Source: an uncultured Alphaproteobacteria bacterium
Lineage (GTDB): Bacteria > Pseudomonadota > Alphaproteobacteria > RF32 > CAG-239
Length of the DNA stretch: 44,024 bases
Assembly: GCA_944391445.1 (NCBI GenBank)
Contig: CALXTL010000015.1
Span: 1-44,024, forward strand
Reading direction: 5' to 3'
In this document: in pieces, positions 33,594-42,369 of the stretch
Numbering within the stretch: position 1 is the stretch's first letter
Layout of the letters: each line of letters opens with the position of its first letter
Position numbers and translations under genes: made by a program
Notes under the pieces: model-generated
Seen by the model: only the letters and a program-made list of their open reading frames with translations
Database searches by the model: none
Told to the model about the DNA's origin: nothing

Positions 33594-34820
33594 ATGCTGA
33601 ATATCCTTTGGGCTTCTTTTTTTCTGGTGCCGTTTGTTTGGATTATAATCCAAAGCGTTGTTGCCGGAGATGTGCAATTGTGGGATGAAACCGTCGGTGC
33701 AATTTTTGCCGCGGCCGAAAATGCGTTTAACATTGCTATCGGCCTGACCGGCATGCTGTGCCTTTGGCTTGGGTTACTCAAAATTGCCGAGAAGTCCGGA
33801 TTGACGGATCTTTTGGCTAAAGCATTGCGTCCGTTGTTTGCCAAAATCATGCCTTCTGTACCGGCAGACAGTCCGGCAATGGGGGCCATCATCATGAACA
33901 TGGCCGCCAATATGCTCGGCTTAGACAATGCCGCCACTCCTTTTGGGCTCAAGGCCATGGAACAATTGCAAAGTTTAAACCCAAACAAAAAAAAGGCGTC
34001 TGACGCGCAAATTTTGTTTATGGTGATTAATGCTTCGGCAGTAACGCTGATCCCGGTCAGCATCCTCATGTATCGGGCCAAATTTGGTTCACTCAGCCCG
34101 GCCGCAGTGTTTTTGCCGATTTTGCTGGCAACCTCTGCCTCAACTTTAGTCGGATTTTTGAGTGTGGCCTATGTGCAAAAGCTCAATATTTTTAACCGGG
34201 TTGTGGCGGCGTATCTTGCGGCAGCATTGCTGCTGATTGGCTCTCTGGCCTGGTATTTTCAGCATCTGCCCGAAGAATTGCGCCTGCAGGCCGCGGGTTC
34301 GTTCGGTAATTGTATTATTTTCGGAGCAATGGCTTTCTTTATTGCATTCGGATTATTAAAAAGACTGAATGTATACGAAACATTTATCGAAGGAGCCAAA
34401 GAAGGCTTTGAAGTTGCCGTGCGTATTATCCCGTATCTTGTAGCCATGCTGGTAGCCATTGCGGTATTACGGGTTTCCGGCATTTTAAACATTATTGTTT
34501 CGGCTTTGGGGCAGATTTGCGTATTTTTGGGAATAGATACCGGTTTTGTGCCGGCGTTGCCAACCGCATTGCTCAAGCCGCTTTCGGGCAATGCCGCGCG
34601 CTCAATGATGCTGGAAACTTTTGAGACCTACGGTGTGGATAGTTTTGCGTCTTTTACCGCCTCGCTTATCCAAGGCTCGACGGAAACAACTTTTTATGTT
34701 TTAGCTGTTTATTTCGGCGCGGTAAAAATCACTAAAGTCGGCGCGGCCTTGCCCTGTGCCTTATTGGCAGACCTTGCAGGAATATCGGCTGCCGTATATT
34801 TGGCTTATTTGTTTTATTAA
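33594..34820 (+). CDS. fused SpmA-SpmB nucleoside-recognition membrane protein
   Basis: The 408-residue protein has two nucleoside-recognition (Gate) domains. The N-half resembles SpmA (GAIIMNMAANMLGLDNAATP, FMVINASAVTLIPVSI) and the C-half resembles SpmB (PYLVAMLVAIAVLR, PLSGNAARSMML, QGSTETTFYVLAVYFG). In spore-formers these are two proteins used in spore maturation. Here, in a Gram-negative without sporulation genes in view, the fusion probably does another membrane job. The start follows GGGAGAA. Function unknown. Confidence 0.85.
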   Translation: MLNILWASFFLVPFVWIIIQSVVAGDVQLWDETVGAIFAAAENAFNIAIGLTGMLCLWLGLLKIAEKSGLTDLLAKALRPLFAKIMPSVPADSPAMGAIIMNMAANMLGLDNAATPFGLKAMEQLQSLNPNKKKASDAQILFMVINASAVTLIPVSILMYRAKFGSLSPAAVFLPILLATSASTLVGFLSVAYVQKLNIFNRVVAAYLAAALLLIGSLAWYFQHLPEELRLQAAGSFGNCIIFGAMAFFIAFGLLKRLNVYETFIEGAKEGFEVAVRIIPYLVAMLVAIAVLRVSGILNIIVSALGQICVFLGIDTGFVPALPTALLKPLSGNAARSMMLETFETYGVDSFASFTASLIQGSTETTFYVLAVYFGAVKITKVGAALPCALLADLAGISAAVYLAYLFY

Positions 34821-34865
34821 TCGGATATTAAAGATCCGGCGGCTACAATAAAAAAAGAGGATAAA

Positions 34866-35330
34866 ATGCGCGCATTGATACAAAGAGTTACAAATTCGGA
34901 TGTAACGGTGAACGGACAAAAAGTGGCGGCCATAGGTCCGGGGATGTTGGTTTTGCTTGGGGTTCAAAAAGATGACGGCGAAGCCGATGCGGCCTATCTG
35001 GCGCAAAAAGTGTCAAACTTGCGTATTTTTGAGGACCAAAACGGAAAAATGAATTTATCGATACGCGATATCGGCGGGGAGCTGCTGGTTGTGTCGCAGT
35101 TTACTTTGGCCGGAGACACGTCGCGCGGCAATCGCCCGGGGTTTGAAACGGCTGAAAAACCGGAAAAAGCCCGCCGGTTGTATGAATATTTTGTTTCTTG
35201 TCTTCGGCAGACGGGCATTCCGACCCAAACCGGAATCTTTCAGGCCGAGATGAAAGTTTCTCTGCTTAACGATGGTCCTGTAACTTTTTTATTGGAAAGA
35301 AATTCACACGAGGTGCTCCATGGAAAATGA
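34866..35330 (+). CDS. dtd: D-aminoacyl-tRNA deacylase
   Basis: The 154-residue protein has the DTD features: MRALIQRV start, SQFTL, GNRPGF (near the Gly-cisPro motif), and NDGPVTFLLE at the C-terminus. It removes D-amino acids mischarged on tRNA, a proofreading step. AAGAGG precedes the ATG. The 3' end overlaps the next gene by 11 nt, so the two are probably coupled. Confidence 0.93.
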   Translation: MRALIQRVTNSDVTVNGQKVAAIGPGMLVLLGVQKDDGEADAAYLAQKVSNLRIFEDQNGKMNLSIRDIGGELLVVSQFTLAGDTSRGNRPGFETAEKPEKARRLYEYFVSCLRQTGIPTQTGIFQAEMKVSLLNDGPVTFLLERNSHEVLHGK

Positions 35331-36099
35331 ACAAACATTAACACCCGAGGAAGAGTTGGAAGATTTGCTTTATGAGCTTTTTGAACTCGATTTTGACGAG
35401 GAAGAAGCTATTAAGGAAGTTGAAGCCGACGTCTATTCTTTTTTGCAGCAAAAAAACGATAATATCTGTGCCCTGATTGTGCTGATGTTTATTGAAATCA
35501 TGCGTGGAAACAGGTATAAGGCGCAGTCATTGGCTTATAAAATCTGGGAAATCGGCGGCGAATTGCCCTCGTTTTTTGAAATGATTTATATTGAAAATCT
35601 ACTGAGTCTCGGCTTGGTCGATATGGCGGCCATTCTTCTCAAACCAAGATTCGAGCAGCTTGCCCAGAATATTGAAGATTTTTATTCTGTCCTGCTTAAA
35701 TTCTCGGTCATGACCGGCAATGTCGCGCTTTTGCGCCGAATGGAGGGCTTTCCTGCCGTTTCAAAAGATGATGCGCCTTTGTTTGATTTCGCCAATAATT
35801 TTACCCGTGCCGGTAAAAGCGATGTTTTCAAGAATATTCAAAAAATCATCCTTGATGCATTGGGCGAACACATTTGCGCTTATGAATACCTGCTGATAGA
35901 GGCAAATCCGCCGCATTTGGAAATCAGGCTTTATTTGAATGCTGAAGAAGCGCGTTGTCTTGTCCTGCAACAACAAATTCGGCAAAAAATCCAGGCATAT
36001 CTGCTTTCTGCCGGAGAAACAGCCTCCGATCTGATCAGCCCCGTTGTCCTCAATATCAAATCTCACGAAGCCTGGTTGCCGGCAGAGAGCGAAGTTTAA
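35320..36099 (+). CDS. hypothetical helical (TPR-like) protein
   Basis: The 259-residue soluble protein starts with an acidic helix (ELEDLLYELFELDFDEEEAI). It continues with paired helices reminiscent of tetratricopeptide repeats (ICALIVLMFIEIMRGNRYKA and FFEMIYIENLLSLGLVDMAA). No domain is recognised with confidence. It overlaps dtd by 11 nt on its 5' side and the convergent gene by 4 nt on its 3' side. Confidence 0.6.
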   Translation: MENEQTLTPEEELEDLLYELFELDFDEEEAIKEVEADVYSFLQQKNDNICALIVLMFIEIMRGNRYKAQSLAYKIWEIGGELPSFFEMIYIENLLSLGLVDMAAILLKPRFEQLAQNIEDFYSVLLKFSVMTGNVALLRRMEGFPAVSKDDAPLFDFANNFTRAGKSDVFKNIQKIILDALGEHICAYEYLLIEANPPHLEIRLYLNAEEARCLVLQQQIRQKIQAYLLSAGETASDLISPVVLNIKSHEAWLPAESEV

Positions 36100-37118
36100 T
36101 CGACGCCTGCCGGTGATTGTGCCGGAGTGATAATGGCATTGCCTGCCATGTTTTTTGCGGATGTATCCGCTTGGTAAGTAATTTTCGGCAAAAGCCTTTG
36201 GCAGCCTTTATTCAATAGTTTTCGCATCAGCGAAGAAGCAACCTGTTGTTCATCGTCATCGCTTTCAAACAGGATAAAACGATTTTGGTGCTCGGTAATC
36301 TTACGGCCGGTGGCTGTATTTGTCAGCTCAAGCTGGACAACCATTTGCAGCCGATAGGTATGTTGATTGATCGGGTCGACTTTGGCGCGCAAAACATTTG
36401 TGCTCAGAACATAATCGGCGCCTTCTTTGGAAGTAGAGGCTTTAATATCCGGGTTTTCAGCCAAGGCTTGACGAATATCCTTAAAAAAAACGCCGGTTTC
36501 GCTGCCGTTGTAAAATTTTGTTTTATTGACAAAAACGACAATTTTATGGCTTTCCGCACGGGCAGCCGTTTCCGACTGAGCGTCAAAGGCAATATCCTGA
36601 TGAATTTTCGGCTGCGGTTTGGGCGGCATTTCGGTGACGCTCTCAGGTAAGCTGTCAACATCGTTTTCCAGCACCAAAAAATCATCTTCCGATGCATCAG
36701 ACATTTCTTCGGCCGATTTTTGTTTGTCTTCAGTCAGCTTTTGCAGAGCCAGTGCAATATTTTGCGGGGATAAATATCCGGTCACTTCAACGCAGACGCG
36801 TTCGTCATTTTGTTCCAATGTGCGCACGGCCATATCTTCAAGATAATTATCCGCCAGATGATAAACCAGCACATTAAAGTCATGCGCCGGCAGATCGGTG
36901 CGGACATCGCTGAGTTCGGTAATATTTTCAATCGCTTTAAAACTGGCTTTGTCGGCCGCACGCACCCGCGCACCTGAACGTGCTTCGTTCACACGCAGCG
37001 GCTCGCAGGCTGTAGCATAAACGGAAATTGCTTCGCCGTTATCCGGCTGTTCCGCTGCTCCGGCCGGCAATACACCAAAACCAATACCACAAAGCAGAAA
37101 GATAAAAGCAAAACGCAT
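36096..37118 (-). CDS. exported protein, partner of the LpoB-like lipoprotein
   Basis: The 340-residue precursor starts with a signal peptide (MRFAFIFLLCGIGFGVLPAG, cleaved near AGAA). Its C-terminal half (HKIVVFVNKTKF to the terminal region) contains ADYVLSTNVLRAKVDP and later strands. These resemble, in spacing, lipoproteins of the LpoB/CsgG-like fold and the corresponding part of the preceding lipoprotein. The middle is acidic and probably disordered. ATG 37118 lies 8 nt after the lipoprotein stop, and a GTG at 37133 would overlap it. Periplasmic location and coupling to the neighbour are inferred, and function is unknown. Confidence 0.6.
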   Translation of the reverse strand: MRFAFIFLLCGIGFGVLPAGAAEQPDNGEAISVYATACEPLRVNEARSGARVRAADKASFKAIENITELSDVRTDLPAHDFNVLVYHLADNYLEDMAVRTLEQNDERVCVEVTGYLSPQNIALALQKLTEDKQKSAEEMSDASEDDFLVLENDVDSLPESVTEMPPKPQPKIHQDIAFDAQSETAARAESHKIVVFVNKTKFYNGSETGVFFKDIRQALAENPDIKASTSKEGADYVLSTNVLRAKVDPINQHTYRLQMVVQLELTNTATGRKITEHQNRFILFESDDDEQQVASSLMRKLLNKGCQRLLPKITYQADTSAKNMAGNAIITPAQSPAGVD

Positions 37119-37126
37119 AGCCAATC

Positions 37127-37810
37127 TTACCACCAGCTTCTGTCATCATTGCGCAGGCGGCGCAGTGTTTCTGTCCACTGACCGGCCAGATTATTGCCAT
37201 CGTCATACAAAATCAACTTATAAACCAAGATTGGCTCTTCAGGCGTTCCGGCATTATCAATCACCGTCTCCAAGATATAATCGGCCTCATCCGGCTTGTC
37301 GACAACTTTGAACGTACGCGAATTACGGATAATGTTTTTGGTCGCTCTGGCCGCATTATATACGCCGTCGGGCAATTGCCGGTCGGCTTTTTTCAAATCT
37401 TTTACATAAATAAAGCTGCCTTCCGATTCTTCAAACAGCGCGCCTGTTTCATCGAGCATACGGTTCGTTGCGCGAGTGGCGGCAATAGCATAAGTTTCCG
37501 GCGCCGGCTCATTAACCATATACCGGCTGCTGCGGGTTGGTAAGCGAAACAAAACATCTTTTTCGGCATAGTCAAGATACACGGTTTCGTCCGCCTCGAC
37601 AACTTCGTCTTCAGCTGCGTCAACAGTCACGACAACAGGCTGAGTTTTCTTGCAGTTTTTGCATTCTTTGCCGAAAAGCATTTCGCTGAGGGTTGTGTCC
37701 GGTGGCAATTTTTCTTCGCCGACAACCATTTCGGAAATGGTCACGTCGGGAGAGTTCTGGCAAGCAAAAAGCAAAGCCGTCAGGCCAATCAGCAAACCTG
37801 TCTTTTTCAT
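37127..37810 (-). CDS. LpoB-like lipoprotein
   Basis: The 227-residue lipoprotein precursor has lipobox LLFAC (Cys17). It then has a linker with CKNCK and a C-terminal region with NAARATKNIIRNSRTFKVVD, DEADYILETVIDN and YKLILYDDGNNLAGQWTE. This order (small helix, VVD, ADYiL, W-containing end) resembles LpoB, the outer-membrane lipoprotein that activates the peptidoglycan synthase PBP1B. The match is by pattern only. AAGGAC precedes the ATG. Confidence 0.6.
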   Translation of the reverse strand: MKKTGLLIGLTALLFACQNSPDVTISEMVVGEEKLPPDTTLSEMLFGKECKNCKKTQPVVVTVDAAEDEVVEADETVYLDYAEKDVLFRLPTRSSRYMVNEPAPETYAIAATRATNRMLDETGALFEESEGSFIYVKDLKKADRQLPDGVYNAARATKNIIRNSRTFKVVDKPDEADYILETVIDNAGTPEEPILVYKLILYDDGNNLAGQWTETLRRLRNDDRSWW

Positions 37811-37898
37811 ATGATCCAGTCCTTTGTCGGTTAAATCCTGTTTATAGTATAAAAGCAAAATTTAAAAGTCACATTATATTTTTTTACTTATTCACCAT

Positions 37899-37927
37899 TT
37901 GCAATTTAAAAGAAAATAGAATACACT
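37899..37927 (+). promoter_or_regulatory. candidate sigma-70 promoter for DUF1294 gene
   Basis: TTGCAA (37899-37904) and TACACT (37922-37927) are separated by 17 bp, 33 nt before the ATG. Confidence 0.4.
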
Positions 37928-37960
37928 TCCCACTCGAAAGATAAAAGACAGAGAAACAAA

Positions 37961-38398
37961 ATGGTTATGACGTTTACGGCGATTTTGCTTGGGCTGGCGG
38001 CATTAATTTATCCGCTGCGCCGCAACAGGTTTTATCTGCTGAACAGTGCGCTGATCATCGGCGTTGCCTGGTTTTTGGAAACACATTATTTCACCGCGCC
38101 GGCTTTTACCTGGAAAACGGTTTTGTTATTTATTGTGTTTCAGGTTGTCAGCATTAATTTCACTACGTTTGTGGCTTATGGCATCGATAAACGCGCAGCG
38201 CGGCGCGGCGATTGGCGTGTACCTGAGCGGGATTTGCACCTGCTGGAGTTTTTGGGCGGCTGGATTGGCGCCTGGATTGCGCAAAGATTTTTCCGCCACA
38301 AAACGGCCAAGCGAAGTTATCAAGCCATATACAAACTCATGATTATCATGGAGTTTGCCGCGGTTTATGTCATTTTGAAATTTCTCCACCTCATCTGA
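37961..38398 (+). CDS. DUF1294 membrane protein
   Basis: The 145-residue protein has hydrophobic helices near residues 4-18, 22-38 and 46-66. It then carries the DUF1294 signature FVAYGIDKRAARRGDWRVPE, DLHLLEFLGGWIGAWIAQ, RFFRHKTAKRSYQ. A final helix follows. The family is widespread and of unknown function. It ends 17 nt before the ABC exporter, so the two are likely an operon. Confidence 0.8.
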   Translation: MVMTFTAILLGLAALIYPLRRNRFYLLNSALIIGVAWFLETHYFTAPAFTWKTVLLFIVFQVVSINFTTFVAYGIDKRAARRGDWRVPERDLHLLEFLGGWIGAWIAQRFFRHKTAKRSYQAIYKLMIIMEFAAVYVILKFLHLI

Positions 38399-38415
38399 TA
38401 CCGACAGGATCACCA

Positions 38416-40185
38416 ATGTCCAAAGAATATAAAATGCAAGAGTCTCCCAAGCTGCCTTTTTGGGATCATTACAAAATCATGTGGCCGTTTGTAAAGCCAT
38501 ATCTTTTTCGTGCGCTGCTCTCGGTCAGTCTGTGCATTCCGATCGGGGCGCTGGATGCGGTTGTTGCACTGGCGCTCAAGCCCTATATGGATGTTGTCTT
38601 GGTTGACAAATCCGCACAGTCGCCGGCTTATATTCCGTTGGTCATCGTGGCCTTCACGCTGGTTCAGGGCGCGCTCAATTACATTGCCACATATCTCAAC
38701 GGCTGGGTCGGCGGCAAAATCACTGTTGATGTCAAGCGCGCACTGTTTCGTAAATTGTTGTTTTTGGAGCCGGCGTTTTATGACAAAAATGATTCCGGCT
38801 ACATTATTCAGCGTTTTTCTTCCGATGCCGATGCCGCCTGCAACGGATTAATTGACAACATTCGTCTTTTTTTATCGCGCGTTTTTTCGTCTTTGGCCTT
38901 GGTCGGCGTGCTGATCTATAATTCCTGGCAATTGTCGATTATCGCCATTTTGGTTTTGGTTTGCGCGCTGATGCCTTTGTCGCAGGTCCGCCGGATGATC
39001 AAAAACACCATTCGCAAGCAAGTAGCGGAAAGTGCCACGGTTCTGACGAATTATAACGAAACTTATGCCGGTTGCAAAACCATTGCGTCATATAATCTGC
39101 AGGAACATGCTTATGAAAAATATGACCACACCGTCACCAAATTGTTTAAGCTGAGCATCAAGATGATTCAGAAAACGGCATGGATGACGCCGATGTTGCA
39201 TGTTGTCGCTTCGGTTGGTATCGGTGCCGTCATCGGCTATGGCAGCTATCTGATTGTCAACGGCACAATCACCAGCGGTAATTTTGTTTCTTTCCTGACA
39301 GCGCTGATCATGCTTTACGGTCCGGTAAAAAACATCGGCAAAAATTTCAGTGCCGTGCAGGTATCATTTTTGGCAATTGAGCGTATTGCCGAAATTCTCA
39401 AAATCCGTCCGCAGATCATCGATAAACCGCATGCGCGCAAACTTGATCGTGTTAAAAAAGGAATTTGTTTTGATCATGTTTCCTTTGCCTATAATCCCGA
39501 CAGCCCGGTCTTAAAAGACATCACACTGCATGTACCGGCGGGCACCACCACGGCTTTTGTCGGCAATTCCGGCGGCGGCAAATCGACAATTGTCAGCCTT
39601 TTGCCTCGTTTTTACGATGTCTGCGCCGGCAAAATCACCATCGACGGACATGACATCCGCGACCTCACTTTGGCAAGTTTGCGAGATAACATTGCCGTTG
39701 TTTTTCAGGATAATTTTTTGTTTTCCGGCAGCATCCGCGACAACATCTTGCTGGGCAAGCCAGATGCAACCGATGAAGAGATAAACAAGGCTCTGGAGAT
39801 GGCTTATCTCAAAGATTTTGTTGATGAGCAGGAAGATGGTCTGGATACCGATATTGGCGAGCGAGGCTCTTTGTTGTCGGGCGGTCAGCGTCAGCGCCTG
39901 GCCATTGCCCGCGCGTTTATCAAAAATGCGCCGATAGTCATTTTAGATGAAGCCACTTCTGCACTGGACAATAAATCTGAAGCCGTCGTTCAAAAAGCAA
40001 TTGACAATCTGATGCAGGACCGCACTGTTTTTGTAATTGCGCACCGTTTATCCACCGTGCAGAATGCCGATGAAATTATTGTCATTAATAACGGGGAAAT
40101 TTTGGAAAAAGGCTCGCACGAGCAGCTTTTGCAAATCAAGAACGGCGCTTACGCCTCGTTATATAACGCGCAGTTCAAAAAATAG
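38416..40185 (+). CDS. MsbA-like ABC exporter
   Basis: The 589-residue protein fuses a six-helix type I exporter domain (about 20-320) to an ATPase domain. It has Walker A GNSGGGKST (383-391), Q-loop VFQDN, signature LSGGQ (487-491) and Walker B VILDEATSALD (Asp511, Glu512), followed by the IAHRLSTV switch His. As a homodimer it would flip lipids, lipid A core or another hydrophobic substrate outward. MsbA is the closest well-known relative, but the substrate is not fixed by sequence. Its last 11 nt overlap the convergent Smr gene. Confidence 0.85.
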   Translation: MSKEYKMQESPKLPFWDHYKIMWPFVKPYLFRALLSVSLCIPIGALDAVVALALKPYMDVVLVDKSAQSPAYIPLVIVAFTLVQGALNYIATYLNGWVGGKITVDVKRALFRKLLFLEPAFYDKNDSGYIIQRFSSDADAACNGLIDNIRLFLSRVFSSLALVGVLIYNSWQLSIIAILVLVCALMPLSQVRRMIKNTIRKQVAESATVLTNYNETYAGCKTIASYNLQEHAYEKYDHTVTKLFKLSIKMIQKTAWMTPMLHVVASVGIGAVIGYGSYLIVNGTITSGNFVSFLTALIMLYGPVKNIGKNFSAVQVSFLAIERIAEILKIRPQIIDKPHARKLDRVKKGICFDHVSFAYNPDSPVLKDITLHVPAGTTTAFVGNSGGGKSTIVSLLPRFYDVCAGKITIDGHDIRDLTLASLRDNIAVVFQDNFLFSGSIRDNILLGKPDATDEEINKALEMAYLKDFVDEQEDGLDTDIGERGSLLSGGQRQRLAIARAFIKNAPIVILDEATSALDNKSEAVVQKAIDNLMQDRTVFVIAHRLSTVQNADEIIVINNGEILEKGSHEQLLQIKNGAYASLYNAQFKK

Positions 40186-40744
40186 CCCGTGTATGGCTGT
40201 CTCTGTGCCGCCGCAGTAAAACATACAAAGCGCCTTCGCCGCCGTCTTCGGGCAGAGCGGAACATATGGCCAAAATCAGCGGCCGCAGTCCGGGCGCGTT
40301 CAGCCAGCCTGGCACGCATTCTTTCAAAATGCCTTTTTTCTCATACCAGGCATCATCTTCTTTTTTCAGGCCTTTGCCGGTAATGATCAGCACACAGCGT
40401 TTATTGTGCAGATAAGCATCGCGGATAAAGGCGTCCACAGCTTCAAAAGCCTCTTTTTCGCTCAGGCCATGCAAGTCCAGCCGGCGTTCGATTTTAAACG
40501 CTCCTCGGCGAAATTTTTCGGCAGTCTGCCTGTCAATATTGGCAAAATCTCCCGGAGCAAGCTGTTTCAAATCTTTGCCTTTGTACACGTTGGCATAATC
40601 AATCGTCGGGCGCACCTCGCCGATAATCAGCGGCGCTTCGGCTTCGGGCGGAATTTCCGGCTGCCTGGTTTTTTGTACGCCTTGCAAAGCTTCCCTCCAG
40701 GCATTGTCATCTGTGGGGCAGGGGATATTACTGAGCTTTTTCAT
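40175..40744 (-). CDS. Smr-domain protein
   Basis: The 189-residue protein has a C-terminal Smr domain with LDLHGLSEKEAFEAVDAFI and VLIITGKG, ending in a basic LLRRHRD stretch. The N-terminal 80 residues are a low-complexity lead. Smr domains are DNA- or RNA-nicking or binding modules related to the MutS2 C-terminus. I chose ATG 40744, which lies inside the upstream gene's last codons (17-nt overlap). A TTG at 40771 is an alternative. It is the last gene of the minus operon that starts at 43034. Confidence 0.82.
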   Translation of the reverse strand: MKKLSNIPCPTDDNAWREALQGVQKTRQPEIPPEAEAPLIIGEVRPTIDYANVYKGKDLKQLAPGDFANIDRQTAEKFRRGAFKIERRLDLHGLSEKEAFEAVDAFIRDAYLHNKRCVLIITGKGLKKEDDAWYEKKGILKECVPGWLNAPGLRPLILAICSALPEDGGEGALYVLLRRHRDSHTRAIF

Positions 40745-41219
40745 TTTCGGCTTGGGGTTCTTTTTTCTCAACCATCAGATCGGCAAAATTCCCGACCACA
40801 AATTCTTTCCAGTCGCCTTCGGGAGCCACGCAGCCCTGATTTTTATTTTCATGGTTCACCAATACCACCCCGCCGAATTGCCACAATTTTTCGTAGTTCT
40901 CAAGCGAGGCCAGCAAAAAGTCCTTAGCTCTTTGCAGTAGCCTGGCATCAAGCTTTTTTTTGACAACATGTGCCGAAACCAAAAGCAAAGCGGCCATAAA
41001 CACCAAGCCGAACAAAGGCCCGACAAGCAGGATCAGCATCAGGCCGAGCAGCACCGGCAGCAGCACCGGCAGCAACACTTCCCACGGGTCATAAATCGGC
41101 GAGCCGGGACGATTCACCTGGCTGGTCAGCAGGCAGATATGAATTTTATCTTCATTGACAGCTCTTTTCAGGGCTTTAAATGTCAGAGCTTCGGCACGGT
41201 TAATCAGTTTCTTTGGCAT
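40728..41219 (-). CDS. membrane protein, unknown
   Basis: The 163-residue protein has a long hydrophobic stretch, likely two helices (LLPVLLPVLLGLMLILLVG and LVFMAALLLVSAHVV), between a soluble N-terminus and a C-terminal soluble part. No family is recognised. It overlaps mltA by 20 nt upstream and the Smr gene by 17 nt downstream, so translation of the three is probably coupled. Confidence 0.65.
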   Translation of the reverse strand: MPKKLINRAEALTFKALKRAVNEDKIHICLLTSQVNRPGSPIYDPWEVLLPVLLPVLLGLMLILLVGPLFGLVFMAALLLVSAHVVKKKLDARLLQRAKDFLLASLENYEKLWQFGGVVLVNHENKNQGCVAPEGDWKEFVVGNFADLMVEKKEPQAENEKAQ

Positions 41220-42369
41220 GGTTCGCTCCTTCGTTTTTGGGTATCAGGGCAAAATAGCGGCCTTTGGCATGCATCTTGCCGGCCATCTCCAACACGTCAT
41301 CGCCGCCCGAGCCCCAGAAATAATCGCCGCGCACCGCGCCTTTGATGGCGCCGCCGATATCTTGGGCAATCACCAGTTTTTCAATCGGCTCATGCTCAGG
41401 GCCGGTTGTTTCCAGCCAAAGCAAGGTGCCCAGCGGAATATATTTTTTATCAACGGCCAGCGAGCGTCCGGCAGTCAACGGCACGCCCAACGCGCCGAGC
41501 GGCCCTTCGGCATCACTCAGACGGTGAAAAACATAGCGCTGGTTTTTGTCCAGATATTTTTGTGCCAGATAGGGATTTTCTTTCAGCCATTTTTTGATTT
41601 TTCCCATTGAGGCCTGCCCCGGACGGATGGCTTTATGCTCCAAAAGAATGCTGCCGATTCCCTTAAACGCGCGACCGTTGGTGTCGGCAAAGCCGATTCT
41701 CACTTTGGAGCCGTCTTCCAGCTTGGCCACAGCCGACCCCTGAATTTGCATCACATAAATGTCAATATAACTGTCGCCCCACAAAATCACCGGCGCGTCA
41801 ATACCATTACTGACAATCTCGGCGCGTGCAAAATAAGGCACCAAACGGTTGTCAGCCACACGGCCGACCAAACGTTTGGAGGGCATCGTTTTGTCAAAAT
41901 CATGCGGGTTAAATTCAATCAGGTCATTCGGCCGGCCGTAAATCGGCACGTTATATTTGTCGCTCCGGGTGGTGGAGGCATGAATTTCCGCCTCATAATA
42001 AGATGTAAATTTCCCTTCTGCGTCGCCGTCAAAACGCACCAGACAAGGTTGAAAATTTTCTTCTAAAAAGGCTTGGAAATCCGCTCTGTTTTCCGGCAGT
42101 TTTTGACAGATGTCCAGATAGTCGGCTCTTTTGATTTTGAGCTCGGCTTCGCCCAAAAATTCCGTCTCGCTTTTGGCCAGACGCGCACAGGTCAGTGCAA
42201 AAGCGTCATAAACCTCTTCAGCGGCGTCTTTGCGCCACCCCGCAATTTGCGCAAAGCTGCAGGGCTTACAGGAAAATCCTGTCGGTTCAGGCTCTTGCTC
42301 TTCCGGCTCGCCGCAGGAAAACAAAAATAACAACGGAAGAATAAAGATTAAAAAACGTTTGGTTGTCAT
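41200..42369 (-). CDS. mltA: membrane-bound lytic transglycosylase A
   Basis: The 389-residue lipoprotein precursor has lipobox LFSC (Cys19). The MltA insert domain includes FTSYYEAEIHAS, IYVMQIQGSAVAKLEDG and FADTNGRAFKGIGS. The 3D domain follows, with LVIAQDIGGAIKGAVRGDYF and FWGSGGDDV. It cleaves peptidoglycan between MurNAc and GlcNAc to form 1,6-anhydro products at the outer membrane. Its ATG overlaps the stop of the upstream Tim44-domain gene (ATGA). Confidence 0.93.
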   Translation of the reverse strand: MTTKRFLIFILPLLFLFSCGEPEEQEPEPTGFSCKPCSFAQIAGWRKDAAEEVYDAFALTCARLAKSETEFLGEAELKIKRADYLDICQKLPENRADFQAFLEENFQPCLVRFDGDAEGKFTSYYEAEIHASTTRSDKYNVPIYGRPNDLIEFNPHDFDKTMPSKRLVGRVADNRLVPYFARAEIVSNGIDAPVILWGDSYIDIYVMQIQGSAVAKLEDGSKVRIGFADTNGRAFKGIGSILLEHKAIRPGQASMGKIKKWLKENPYLAQKYLDKNQRYVFHRLSDAEGPLGALGVPLTAGRSLAVDKKYIPLGTLLWLETTGPEHEPIEKLVIAQDIGGAIKGAVRGDYFWGSGGDDVLEMAGKMHAKGRYFALIPKNEGANHAKETD

